Source of the DNA: Bacteroidales bacterium
GTDB lineage: Bacteria > Bacteroidota > Bacteroidia > Bacteroidales > WCHB1-69
Assembly (NCBI GenBank): GCA_017615595.1
Contig: JAFZZT010000022.1
Span: 1 to 44,383, forward strand
Direction: 5' to 3'
Length of the DNA: 44,383 bases
The translations under genes and the position numbers were made by a program. Below, piece by piece: positions 1 through 8,002 of the stretch; positions within the stretch are counted from its first letter, which is position 1, and every line of letters begins with the position of its first letter. The notes beneath the pieces are model-generated. The model had not been told where the DNA came from, ran no database searches, and saw nothing but the letters and a program-made list of their open reading frames with translations.

Positions 1-1
1 G

Positions 2-283
2 AGGCATGTGGACTGCCAAGGGGCAGGGAACGAGTGCCTGACTTCCTCCCGTGTGGCGCTGCAGGAGGTGGAGGGCGGCTACACCATGACCACGCTGGAC
101 ACCCTCGGGCTTACTTCCGAAGACTTTTGCAACATGCCGGCCCGCTCGCTGCAGTGTCCAGAAGAGGTTGGGTTCGCCTATCTGAACATCCCAGCGCAGC
201 TGGTTTTCCGCGATACCGTAACCCTCCAGTTTACCTTCACCGGACTCACCTTCACCGAAGAGCCGGCGTATAGTAATGAGTAA
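2..283 (+). CDS. C-terminal end of an unknown protein (5' truncated by window edge)
   Basis: The frame is open from the first bases of the window to the TAA at 281-283, so this is the last 93 residues of a longer protein. A GTG at 8 could in theory start it, but codons before it are also open and there is no convincing start signal. The visible part has no signal peptide, no T9SS sorting domain and no motif I recognise; it is fairly polar with several Cys and Thr residues and ends in EEPAYSNE. Its last 22 residues plus stop are repeated at 2700-2768 with only synonymous changes. Family unknown. Confidence 0.6.
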   Translation, partial: RHVDCQGAGNECLTSSRVALQEVEGGYTMTTLDTLGLTSEDFCNMPARSLQCPEEVGFAYLNIPAQLVFRDTVTLQFTFTGLTFTEEPAYSNE

Positions 284-291
284 ATTATTCG

Positions 292-320
292 TTGACAATA
301 TTCTACACCAAGAGTATAAA
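292..320 (+). promoter_or_regulatory. sigma70-like promoter (TTGACA-17-TATAAA)
   Basis: TTGACA at 292-297 and TATAAA at 315-320 are separated by exactly 17 bp and lie just upstream of the ATG at 353. This is the enterobacterial-style consensus, unlike the TAnnTTTG boxes in front of most other genes in this window. It may drive the AT-rich pair 353-2642. A chance match in AT-rich DNA cannot be excluded. Confidence 0.4.
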
Positions 321-352
321 AACATTGTTTTATTCTTAAATTGTTATTCGTT

Positions 353-2032
353 ATGAAAAAAAAGTACTTGTTTCTTTTATTGTTCACATTGTATTTTTTC
401 TGCGGTCATGCTCAATCGTATTTTCATGAGCAAGTATTGAGCGAGAGTGATAATCCTCTTCAGGTTGAGTCTGGTTTTTATGATACCGTTCTGATAAATC
501 AATTTTTAACTAAAAATGAAGTGCAAAACTTTTTAAATTGTATAGATTCCCTGGGAATACATAACAATGCTACATATAATATACTTGAAATACCTAATGA
601 TACAATCCTTTCGTTGTTGTATGACACGCTTATTTTTTATTCTCAAAAGGTTGATTCGTTAATAAACAATGCGCAAGATTATTTAATCTTCCAGGTTGAG
701 GATAGTTTTCCAAACAATCCTATACTTTATGTTTTCAATGCCTACTTAAATTTTTCTTCACTCCGAAGTAAAATCGAAGCAGAACTATTAACCTTAGAGC
801 ACAGAAGTGGCGTAAATCTCCTCTACAATCCTGATTATCATCATATAGTTTCAGATTATATGAGGAGTTTTCTTAACACAAACAATGCCATTGTAATTGA
901 TAACAACATATATCTATATGGAGAAGAACAACAAATTGTCATACCCAATAAAAACTTTAATAATTTAAGTTCCGTCCTATCTTTCTGGTATAACTTTGGA
1001 GAATTTCACGGCACGTTTAAAGCTTTTAAGGAAAACATTGCCAGACCTATTATTGAAAGCAAATCTGTCGAAGATCTTGACAACGACGAAAATCCATGTG
1101 ATTACATGCGATTGATTGTGGACATGGTAGACGATCATTGTCCACGGACCTTTTATTTTGATGTACTTTCACATCTTGGGAGTATAGAGTCCATATATTG
1201 GGATTTTGGCGATCAAACGACATCTTCAGACTTAACTCCAACTCACGAATATGAGTCGTCCGGATTATATAACATAGAGGCGATCATCAGTTTGAGAAAC
1301 GGAGATGTCTTACAATGTTCTTATAGTATAAGAGTGTCAGATTGTATTGTGTTTTTTTCACAGCCAGTTTCAACAACAACCGATGATGGGTTACTTTGTG
1401 AATTTGGTTTATATCCTCATCACTGCGATGAAGATGCGGAGATTGTGAGTTATAATTGGTCTTTTGGGAATGGGGAGACCTCTCAAGAGGCAGAACCAAC
1501 AGTGTTGTTTGAGAATGATGGGCGTTTCAACGTTAACGTAACCATACAATATTCTGATGGTTGTGTTGCGACCAATTCGATGATTATGCCTGTCTCAGGC
1601 ACAGGTAATTGTTGCAAAAACTTCTCAAAGGACACAATGACGGTCATATCTTTGGATAATGAATATAAAATCACTCATACTTTTTCAACATATAATATCT
1701 GGCCTTTTCATCGAATAGTAGTAAAAACGATTCATTATAAAAAGAAACTAAGTGGTAATTGGAAAAGAGAAAAAGCTTCATTTATTGAAAATTCTTTTGG
1801 TGGTGTTATTACACATAGCACAAATCGTTTATGTGATAATTTTGAGCATATTTATCCTAATGGACTTACTGTATATAATAAGAAAGTCAATAATTACGAT
1901 TATGGTGTTGGAGAGAGATTTAGAATTAGGAAAAATGACCTTTATTCAATATACAACGTTAAATCCAATGATATGACGGAAGCGCGGGGTTCTGATGACG
2001 CTTTATACCTACATAATAGAAACTGTCAATAA
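353..2032 (+). CDS. secreted PKD-domain protein, function unknown
   Basis: 559 residues from the ATG at 353, chosen because MKKKYLFLLLF begins a good signal peptide (about residues 1-21, ending HAQ); an ATG at 341 only adds MLFV. About 240 residues of unrecognised, mainly helical-looking sequence follow. Then come two PKD-type beta-sandwich repeats: about 264-330 with WDFGD near 283, and about 350-415 with NWSFGNGE near 368. The last about 140 residues, starting near a CC pair, are basic and aromatic and match no family I know. No T9SS type A or CHU_C sorting domain is visible at the C-terminus, unusual for such a protein. Base composition is clearly more AT-rich than the neighbours, suggesting recent acquisition. 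Likely cotranscribed with the barrel gene 34 bp downstream. Role could be adhesin or effector; inference only. Confidence 0.75.
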   Translation: MKKKYLFLLLFTLYFFCGHAQSYFHEQVLSESDNPLQVESGFYDTVLINQFLTKNEVQNFLNCIDSLGIHNNATYNILEIPNDTILSLLYDTLIFYSQKVDSLINNAQDYLIFQVEDSFPNNPILYVFNAYLNFSSLRSKIEAELLTLEHRSGVNLLYNPDYHHIVSDYMRSFLNTNNAIVIDNNIYLYGEEQQIVIPNKNFNNLSSVLSFWYNFGEFHGTFKAFKENIARPIIESKSVEDLDNDENPCDYMRLIVDMVDDHCPRTFYFDVLSHLGSIESIYWDFGDQTTSSDLTPTHEYESSGLYNIEAIISLRNGDVLQCSYSIRVSDCIVFFSQPVSTTTDDGLLCEFGLYPHHCDEDAEIVSYNWSFGNGETSQEAEPTVLFENDGRFNVNVTIQYSDGCVATNSMIMPVSGTGNCCKNFSKDTMTVISLDNEYKITHTFSTYNIWPFHRIVVKTIHYKKKLSGNWKREKASFIENSFGGVITHSTNRLCDNFEHIYPNGLTVYNKKVNNYDYGVGERFRIRKNDLYSIYNVKSNDMTEARGSDDALYLHNRNCQ

Positions 2033-2066
2033 ATAGACAAATAACATTCTAATCTCTAGGACTAAC

Positions 2067-2642
2067 ATGAAAAGAAGTGCTTTTATCTTGACGATGGTCT
2101 CCTTTGTGTTGATTTTGCAGGCACAAGAGGCAGATACCATTTCCTTAAAGACGCATGCCTACCATGCTGTCGAGTTGGATGGTCTGTTTAACTTTAACTC
2201 CAACAGATTCGGAGCCGGAATCGGCATCCATGAGGTGTATGGGAAGCAGTTCAATCCTCACCTGATTTTGGGTGGCGGACTAAGTTTCGACTATTTGGAT
2301 TATAGAGGAGTGGAACACTTTGCCAATTATGACGAGTTTTTTAATGTTGATGAGTTCTTTTTCCGTCTATATGTCAATTTCCGTTACATTATTATGGCCA
2401 AGACCAAATGGAGTCCATTGCTTATGCTCAGTGCTGGAGCAATATGCATTCTAGATGTTCCTCAAAGCTACAGAGGGTGTCAACCTATACAAATGTCATC
2501 CGATTTCGGAGTTTTTGCTTCCTTTTTTGCGGGTGTCAATTACAAACTGACAGAAAAGCATTGTTTATATGGAGGGTTCAGTTATGGTATGGATGTGCCG
2601 TTGCTTACGGGTTTCACATTCAAGCTTGGTGTTAGCTTTTAA
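2067..2642 (+). CDS. small outer-membrane beta-barrel-like protein
   Basis: 191 residues with a signal peptide (MKRSAFILTMVSFVLILQAQ). The rest alternates polar and aromatic residues in strand-like stretches (GAGIGIHEVYGKQF, LILGGGLSFDYLDY, FRLYVNFRYII) and ends in Phe (FKLGVSF), as expected for the terminal strand of a BAM-inserted barrel. Its size fits an 8-strand barrel of the OmpA/porin-family (outer membrane protein beta-barrel domain) type. It follows the PKD protein by 34 bp in the same AT-rich block, so the two probably form one unit; the barrel could anchor or assist the secreted partner, which is inference. Confidence 0.7.
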   Translation: MKRSAFILTMVSFVLILQAQEADTISLKTHAYHAVELDGLFNFNSNRFGAGIGIHEVYGKQFNPHLILGGGLSFDYLDYRGVEHFANYDEFFNVDEFFFRLYVNFRYIIMAKTKWSPLLMLSAGAICILDVPQSYRGCQPIQMSSDFGVFASFFAGVNYKLTEKHCLYGGFSYGMDVPLLTGFTFKLGVSF

Positions 2643-2699
2643 AATGTTTTACTGGCATAAAAATAGATAAAAAACGAAGAATTGGAAAGAACCCGAGCC

Positions 2700-2768
2700 A
2701 CCGTAACCCTCCAGTTCACCTTCACAGGACTCACCTTCACCGAAGAGCCGGCGTATAGCAATGAGTGA
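2700..2768 (+). pseudogene. orphan gene-end fragment, duplicate of 215-283
   Basis: 69 bp matching the last 23 codons (stop included) of the gene that ends at 283. There are four differences, all synonymous (TTT/TTC, ACC/ACA, AGT/AGC, TAA/TGA). Similarity starts and stops abruptly: the upstream frame carries a TAG at 2664-2666, and sequence after the stop is unrelated. It is therefore a displaced 3' end left by duplication, recombination or insertion of the AT-rich block. Confidence 0.8.
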
Positions 2769-2803
2769 GAAAAAATTCTTATTATTGCAACCCGAATTTT
2801 TTA

Positions 2804-2876
2804 AAGTTAAGAAACTAAGAAGTTAAGAAGCCAACGGCTAACAGCCAACAACTAATAGCTAATGGCTAACAGCTAA
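2804..2876 (+). repeat. short imperfect tandem repeats in an intergenic gap
   Basis: The gap before the gene at 2904 holds repeated words: AAGTTAAG twice (2804-2811, 2820-2827) and GGCTAACAGC twice (2836-2845, 2864-2873), interleaved with variants of the CTAAYAGC type. The style resembles the tandem heptamer tract at 5588-5726. Function unknown. Confidence 0.6.
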
Positions 2877-2903
2877 AGTCAAATCTTATAAAAACGCATC
2901 ACA

Positions 2904-3962
2904 ATGAAAACGACAGAATCCAAGACCGCAAAAATGCACTGGCTGATGACAGCCCTGCTGCTGACAGTGACTCTCTTCGCCGCCGCCCAGAACACATCCT
3001 GGTTGCTTTCAGGCAACTCGGACGCCACCTCGTCCAGTTTTGTGGGCACCACGAATGCTGTCCCTCTCCTGTTCGGCACCAATAACACTGTCCGGATGGC
3101 GTTGCTTCACGACAATCCCTATTTAGGTGTCGGAACCACGTCACCCGTCTCAAACCTGCACATTCATGGTTCGCAATCAGCCAATCCGAGACCCGTTCCC
3201 ACCACCTTCCAGATGACGAACCCCTCAACGGGCAGCACGACCACTGACGGGTTCAAGATTTTCCAGTCCTCCCTGGCAGTCACCATCTCACAGTTGGAAA
3301 AGGCCAACCTGAACGTCTTCAACAACGGCAACGGCTTTGTGGTGGACACAAACGGGTATGTGGGGTTCAACACCCAGTACCCCAAGCAGAAGATCCATGT
3401 GGTGGACCACAACATCTTGATAACCAAGACCTCCTCGCGGGCGCCAGGCTCCACCAACGGTTCCATATTGTTTGGTTCCGCCGCCAGCGACACCGACCCG
3501 GCAGGTTCGTGGGGGATCGAGTACTGCAACACTGAGAACGAGGGCTACGGCTTGAATTTCTGGAAAACATGGGAGACGGGCTACAACGGTTTCAACAACG
3601 CCCTGTTTCTTTCCAATGACGGCAACGTGGGCATCGGGACGAACACCCCGCAGGAGAAGTTGACGGTGAACGGGACGGTGTGCGCCAAGGAGGTGCGGGT
3701 GTCGTTGAGCGGAAGCCCATGCTGGCCCGACTATGTGTTCGGCAAAGAATACGACCTGATGACTCTGAAGGATCTTGGCAGCTATGTGGACGAGAACAGA
3801 CATCTGCCCGACATCCCATCCGCAGAGGAGGTGCAGCAGAACGGAGTGGAACTGGGCGAAATGAACGCCCTGCTATTACAGAAGATCGAGGAGCTCACGC
3901 TCTACATCCTAGACCTTCAAAAGCAGATTGACGAACTGAAAACGGAAGGAGGAGAGAGATGA
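2904..3962 (+). CDS. secreted fibre-like protein with S74-like C-terminal region and coiled coil
   Basis: 352 residues. The signal peptide ends near residue 29 (FAAAQ). Glycine-rich beta repeats of the VGxGTTSP / VGIGTNTP kind occur near 75-82 and 242-249, the second followed by QEKLTVNG, typical of bacterial and phage tail-fibre-like proteins. The C-terminal 90 residues hold WPDYVF (274-279), ENRHLPDIPSAEEV (297-310) and a predicted coiled coil (317-347), a layout I know from many Bacteroidota proteins related to the S74 endosialidase-chaperone region. It is probably a trimeric surface or secreted fibre. No lysis or packaging genes are nearby, so this is not evidence of a prophage. It is first in a four-gene run, overlapping the next gene by 4 nt (ATGA). 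Confidence 0.75.
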   Translation: MKTTESKTAKMHWLMTALLLTVTLFAAAQNTSWLLSGNSDATSSSFVGTTNAVPLLFGTNNTVRMALLHDNPYLGVGTTSPVSNLHIHGSQSANPRPVPTTFQMTNPSTGSTTTDGFKIFQSSLAVTISQLEKANLNVFNNGNGFVVDTNGYVGFNTQYPKQKIHVVDHNILITKTSSRAPGSTNGSILFGSAASDTDPAGSWGIEYCNTENEGYGLNFWKTWETGYNGFNNALFLSNDGNVGIGTNTPQEKLTVNGTVCAKEVRVSLSGSPCWPDYVFGKEYDLMTLKDLGSYVDENRHLPDIPSAEEVQQNGVELGEMNALLLQKIEELTLYILDLQKQIDELKTEGGER

Positions 3963-4462
3963 AAAAGATCTTATTGCTGGGGTGCATAATATTGTTTTCA
4001 ACACTATTGTTCTCACAGACAAACAGCGAAGACTTGCCCGGAGTGACGCTGACGCACCGGCATGGGAACTTGTATAATGCATCCACTCTGAAGAAGCTGG
4101 ATGTGCCCGCTCTGGGCAGCATGCTCACCAAGGATTCGTTCTTCACCTATTGCAAAGCACGCGCGGAATACACGGCCTCCATTTCCATGTGGGCGATCTT
4201 CGGAGCGGGAGCTATCGCATCTTTATCCATAGCAATGGCAGAGCATAGAAATATGCCAAATTACTCGCTAATGGCTTCTACTTTTTATTATACTCCCTTT
4301 ATATGCACGTTTGCCTTAACAGCAGTGGCGCTGATACCAGCAGTGGTCCTCACAGTCGACAGCCACATGAAGCTGAACCGAGTGGCGACAGGATACAACA
4401 ACGGCAGATCCCTTTCCCTAGGCCTAAATGGGCACGGGCTTGGTTTAACCTTGAAATTCTGA
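3959..4462 (+). CDS. small exported membrane protein, paralog of the next gene
   Basis: 167 residues with an N-terminal signal (MKKILLLGCIILFSTLLFSQ), a short soluble part with HRHGNLYN, a motif of the form KARxEYxxxIxxWA (KARAEYTASISMWA), then two hydrophobic segments (after SISMWA and around TAVALIPAVVLTV), and a Gly/Leu-rich end (GLGLTLKF). It starts inside the stop of the fibre gene (ATGA), implying translational coupling. Length, motifs and end align with the protein at 4468-5013, so this is a tandem duplicate. Family name not recognised; function unknown. Confidence 0.75.
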   Translation: MKKILLLGCIILFSTLLFSQTNSEDLPGVTLTHRHGNLYNASTLKKLDVPALGSMLTKDSFFTYCKARAEYTASISMWAIFGAGAIASLSIAMAEHRNMPNYSLMASTFYYTPFICTFALTAVALIPAVVLTVDSHMKLNRVATGYNNGRSLSLGLNGHGLGLTLKF

Positions 4463-4467
4463 AAAAC

Positions 4468-5013
4468 ATGAAAAAGACAGTATTCACACTTACCATCATA
4501 GCGTTTGCTTTGATGTTGAACGCTCAAGAGTCAGATAGTACAGGTGCTTATCCCATGCAACTGGCAAGACACCATGGGCATCTTTGTGATATGCACAGTT
4601 TGGAAAAAATTTCCTTGCAGTCATCATTATATATCCTTTCACCGGAGAACTTCAACATGTACTATAAGGCCCGTCGGGAATATGTATCGGCCATCACTTT
4701 GTGGGCCGTAGGAGGAGTCGTGACAACCTGTTTTATGGGATACGCTTGCGGAACTTTAATAGTGTCCGCCCTGCATCCGCCACACAATCCAGAAGGGCAT
4801 GAAGTGGTGGATATGAGCCCTGTTTTTGCCAAGATTTCTGCTGGAATCGCCGTGGGCTCTGCCATCCTTTTTTTCACCCCCGCCCTTGTATTAACCCTGG
4901 ATAGCCATAAAAAAATTGACCGCATTGTGGCTGATTACAATCAGAAATCTAACTCGCCATCCCTGTCTTTCGGCCCCACCCGGTACGGAGTCGGTGTGTC
5001 TCTAAACTTTTGA
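4468..5013 (+). CDS. small exported membrane protein, paralog of the previous gene
   Basis: 181 residues from the ATG at 4468, 5 bp after the previous stop; a longer frame from 4303 lies mostly inside the previous gene and is rejected because MKKTVFTLTIIAFALMLNAQ is an obvious signal peptide. It shares RHHGHL, the KARREYVSAITLWA motif, two transmembrane stretches, a TLDSHKKIDRIVADYN segment and a GVGVSLNF end with the upstream paralog. Divergence is substantial, so the duplication is not recent. Function unknown; its place suggests it works with the fibre-like protein. Confidence 0.75.
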   Translation: MKKTVFTLTIIAFALMLNAQESDSTGAYPMQLARHHGHLCDMHSLEKISLQSSLYILSPENFNMYYKARREYVSAITLWAVGGVVTTCFMGYACGTLIVSALHPPHNPEGHEVVDMSPVFAKISAGIAVGSAILFFTPALVLTLDSHKKIDRIVADYNQKSNSPSLSFGPTRYGVGVSLNF

Positions 5014-5018
5014 ACATC

Positions 5019-5561
5019 ATGAAAAAATTCTTTTACACACTGTCATTTCTCTGTTCCTGTGTTGTGCTTTTCGCACAAGTTCCCGCATCCTTGTCGGATT
5101 GAGACACTTCGGAATATGTGGCACACAGGGAGATAGTATTGCAACCTGGTTTCACCGCAGAGAGCGGAAGTGTGTTCACCGCCAAAATCGAACCCTGCGC
5201 TTCGTGTGACGAAAACAATGGCTCCCGTTCCCTCCCGGTTCAAAGAAAACCTGTGGACTTGGCAAATCAACCTAGTGATCCTATGCGGGATATGGAAGGT
5301 GTTACGCTGCATAATATAGAAAACTCTGGACTTTCCCTATATCCCAACCCCACGGACGGCACCGTGACCGTGGAGTCCACAGGGGGTGTGCTAATAGAAA
5401 TAATCATGGTTTACGACTCCTTCGGGCGCATTGTGGCCACATACGAAATCAATGATCTCCTCGGCACCTTCGACATGCATAGTCTCCACGGCGGCCTCTA
5501 CCTCCTCCGTGCACAGATGTCAGACGGCACCGTGCAGTCGGGAAAGGTGATGAAGCTATGA
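5019..5561 (+). pseudogene. T9SS type A sorting-domain protein interrupted by in-frame TGA
   Basis: The ATG at 5019, 5 bp after the previous stop, opens a signal peptide (MKKFFYTLSFLCSCVVLFAQ) that meets TGA at 5100-5102 after 27 codons. The same frame continues without shift into DTSEYVAHREIVLQPGF, AESGSVFTAKI and a type A C-terminal sorting domain (LYPNPTDGTVTV ... GGLYLLRAQMSDG ... GKVMKL) ending at 5561. Repaired, the protein would be about 180 residues. The segment EIVLQPGFTAESGSVFTAKIE is common just before T9SS domains in this phylum. A GTG at 5118 could restart translation, but without a signal peptide it could not reach the T9SS. Nonsense mutation, sequencing error or readthrough are the options. 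Confidence 0.75.
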
Positions 5562-5587
5562 TGCTAAGAGGGGGTAAAGGGTTGAAA

Positions 5588-5726
5588 GTTTACGGTTTAC
5601 CGTTTACCGTTTACCGATGAGGCGATTAGAGGAGAAAGAGGAGAAGGGAGGAGAAGGGAGGAGCAGGGAGGAGAACTTCTAACTCCAAACTTCTAACTCC
5701 TAACTGACAACTGACAACTGACAACT
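5588..5726 (+). repeat. cluster of tandem heptamer, decamer and 13-mer repeats
   Basis: Between the broken T9SS gene and mutB lie four units of GTTTACS (5588-5615), three to four of GAGAAGGGAG (5641-5674), two copies of AACTTCTAACTCC (5674-5686, 5688-5700) and three of AACTGAC (5702-5722). Each tract has a different unit, which argues for an active repeat-generating process rather than one element. No ORF of note overlaps. Confidence 0.85.
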
Positions 5727-5792
5727 CTTCACTATTATCTCCTCCTGGTTGGCCAAAAACTTTCGCACTGAGAAATCGTACCATTTTTTTTG

Positions 5793-5800
5793 TATTTTTG
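5793..5800 (+). promoter_or_regulatory. -7 box of mutB promoter (TATTTTTG)
   Basis: TATTTTTG fits the Bacteroidota -7 consensus TAnnTTTG and lies 31 bp before the mutB ATG. A good -33 TTTG at the usual distance is not evident. Confidence 0.55.
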
Positions 5801-5830
5801 CGCTCTAAAACAAGAAAGTGCAATTAGATT

Positions 5831-7981
5831 ATGCGTTGTGATTTTAGTAATGTAGATTTCAAGCAAACTACAAGAGAAAAGAAAGACTTCCGCGAGTGGG
5901 AGAAAGAGCATGGCATCTCCACGGATTGGCTGACTTCCGAGCAGATTCCCGTCAAGCAGGTGTATGGTGAGGATGACCTTTTAGGCATGGAGCATCTGAA
6001 CTATGCTGCGGGTATCCCGCCGTTCCTCCATGGTCCCTACTCCATGATGTATGCGTTCCGCCCTTGGACTATCCGTCAATATGCGGGTTTCTCCACCGCC
6101 GAAGAGTCCAATGCCTTCTACCGCCGCAACTTGGCCGCGGGCCAGAAGGGTCTGTCCATCGCCTTCGACTTGGCGACCCACAGAGGCTACGACTCGGACC
6201 ATCCGCGCGTGGTGGGTGATGTGGGCAAAGCAGGTGTGGCCGTGGATTCCATCCTCGACATGCGCATCCTCTTCGACCAGATCCCGTTGGACAAGATGTC
6301 CGTCTCCATGACGATGAACGGCGCCGTGCTGCCCATCCTGGCCTTCTACATCCTCGCCGCCGAGGAGCAGGGCGTCAGCATGGACAAGCTGTCGGGCACC
6401 ATCCAGAACGACATCTTGAAGGAGTTCATGGTGCGTAACACCTACATCTATCCTCCGTTGCCATCCATGAAGATCATCGCCGACATCTTCGAGTTCACCT
6501 CCAAGAACATGCCCAAGTTCAACTCCATCTCCATCTCCGGTTATCATATGCAGGAGGCCGGCGCCACGGACGACATCGAGTTGGCCTACACGTTGGCCGA
6601 CGGTCTGGAGTACCTCCGCGCCGGTGTCAACGCAGGTATGAGTGTGGACGACTTCGCGCCGCGCTTGTCCTTCTTCTGGGGTATCGGCATGAACCACTTC
6701 ATGGAGATTGCCAAGATGCGCGCTGCCCGTATGCTGTGGGCCAAGATCGTGAAACAGTTCAACCCGCAGAATCCGAAGTCTATGGCGCTGCGTACGCATA
6801 GCCAGACCTCCGGCTGGTCGCTCACCGAACAGGATCCTTTCAACAACGTATGCCGTACCTGTGTGGAGGCTATGGGCGCCGCCCTGGGCCACACCCAGTC
6901 GCTGCACACCAACGCGTTGGACGAGGCCATCGCCCTGCCGACCGACTTCTCCGCCCGTATCGCCCGTAACACGCAGATCTATATCCAAGAAGAGACCAAG
7001 ATATGTAAGTCCATCGACCCGTGGGCTGGCTCCTACTATGTGGAGAGCCTCACCCATCAGATTGCCCACCGTGCCTGGAAACACCTCCAGGAGATTGAAT
7101 CCCTGGGCGGCATGGCCAAGGCTATCGAGACTGGCGTGCCGAAGATGCGTATCGAAGAGGCCTCTGCCCGCAAGCAGGCCCGTATCGACTCCGGCAAGGA
7201 GGCCATCATCGGCGTCAGCAAGTACAAACTCGACAAAGAGTCTCCCATCGAGACCCTCGAGGTGGACAACACCACCGTGCGCGAAGCACAGCTCAAGCGT
7301 CTGGCTGAGTTGCGCGCCAACCGTAACGATGACGAGGTAAAGGCAGCCTTGAACGCCCTGACCGAGTGCGCCCGCACCGGCGAAGGCAACCTGCTCGACC
7401 TCTCCATCAAGGCCGCCCGTGCCCGCTGCTCCTTAGGTGAAATTTCCGACGCCCTCGAAGTGGTGTTCGGCCGTTATAAAGCAAAAATAAATCTGATTTC
7501 AGGCGTGTATAGTGCAGAACAACAAAGCAACGAAGCCTTCAAGAAGGCTTGCAAGATGTGCGACGAGTTCGCCAAGAAAGAGGGCCGTCGCCCCAGAGTA
7601 ATGGTAGCCAAGATGGGCCAGGACGGCCATGACCGTGGTGCCAAGGTGGTAGCCACCGGCTATGCCGACATCGGCTTCGACGTGGATATGGGACCGCTGT
7701 TCCAGACTCCGGCAGAGGCTGCCAAACAGGCTGTCGAGAACGACGTCCACATCCTCGGCGTCTCCTCCCTGGCCGCCGGTCACAAGACCCTCGTTCCGCA
7801 AGTGATCGAGGAGCTCAAGAAGCTGGGCCGCGAGGACATCATCATCACCGTGGGTGGCGTCATCCCTCCGCAAGACTATCAGTTCCTGTACGACTGCGGC
7901 GTGGCGGCCATCTTCGGACCGGGAACACCCATCGCCACCTCCGCCATCGCCATGCTGGAACTGCTCATGGCAGAGGAGTAA
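5831..7981 (+). CDS. mutB: methylmalonyl-CoA mutase, large catalytic subunit
   Basis: 716 residues, full length for the large subunit. It interconverts succinyl-CoA and (R)-methylmalonyl-CoA using adenosylcobalamin, in the cytosolic propionate pathway. The N-terminal TIM barrel shows [33 protein letters not shown] and [19 protein letters not shown]; the C-terminal cobalamin domain has DGHDRG at 598-603, with His600 as the lower axial cobalt ligand, and later GVSSLAAGH and GGVIPPQDY. It stands alone: the small subunit gene mutA, normally just upstream in this phylum, is absent, and the upstream neighbour is unrelated. It has its own promoter and terminator. The assignment is very secure. Confidence 0.97.
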   Translation: MRCDFSNVDFKQTTREKKDFREWEKEHGISTDWLTSEQIPVKQVYGEDDLLGMEHLNYAAGIPPFLHGPYSMMYAFRPWTIRQYAGFSTAEESNAFYRRNLAAGQKGLSIAFDLATHRGYDSDHPRVVGDVGKAGVAVDSILDMRILFDQIPLDKMSVSMTMNGAVLPILAFYILAAEEQGVSMDKLSGTIQNDILKEFMVRNTYIYPPLPSMKIIADIFEFTSKNMPKFNSISISGYHMQEAGATDDIELAYTLADGLEYLRAGVNAGMSVDDFAPRLSFFWGIGMNHFMEIAKMRAARMLWAKIVKQFNPQNPKSMALRTHSQTSGWSLTEQDPFNNVCRTCVEAMGAALGHTQSLHTNALDEAIALPTDFSARIARNTQIYIQEETKICKSIDPWAGSYYVESLTHQIAHRAWKHLQEIESLGGMAKAIETGVPKMRIEEASARKQARIDSGKEAIIGVSKYKLDKESPIETLEVDNTTVREAQLKRLAELRANRNDDEVKAALNALTECARTGEGNLLDLSIKAARARCSLGEISDALEVVFGRYKAKINLISGVYSAEQQSNEAFKKACKMCDEFAKKEGRRPRVMVAKMGQDGHDRGAKVVATGYADIGFDVDMGPLFQTPAEAAKQAVENDVHILGVSSLAAGHKTLVPQVIEELKKLGREDIIITVGGVIPPQDYQFLYDCGVAAIFGPGTPIATSAIAMLELLMAEE

Positions 7982-8002
7982 TCGGACAAGACACTCATAC
8001 GG

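Noticed and set aside
2904-3962. Prophage or phage tail module
   Set aside because: Only the fibre-like S74-type protein hints at phage. It has a signal peptide and T9SS-type neighbours, and no capsid, packaging, lysis or integrase gene is present.
5981-7084. 367-aa open frame antisense to mutB
   Set aside because: Shadow of a GC-rich coding region; composition is His/Gly/Val-rich without domains, and mutB on the other strand is certain.
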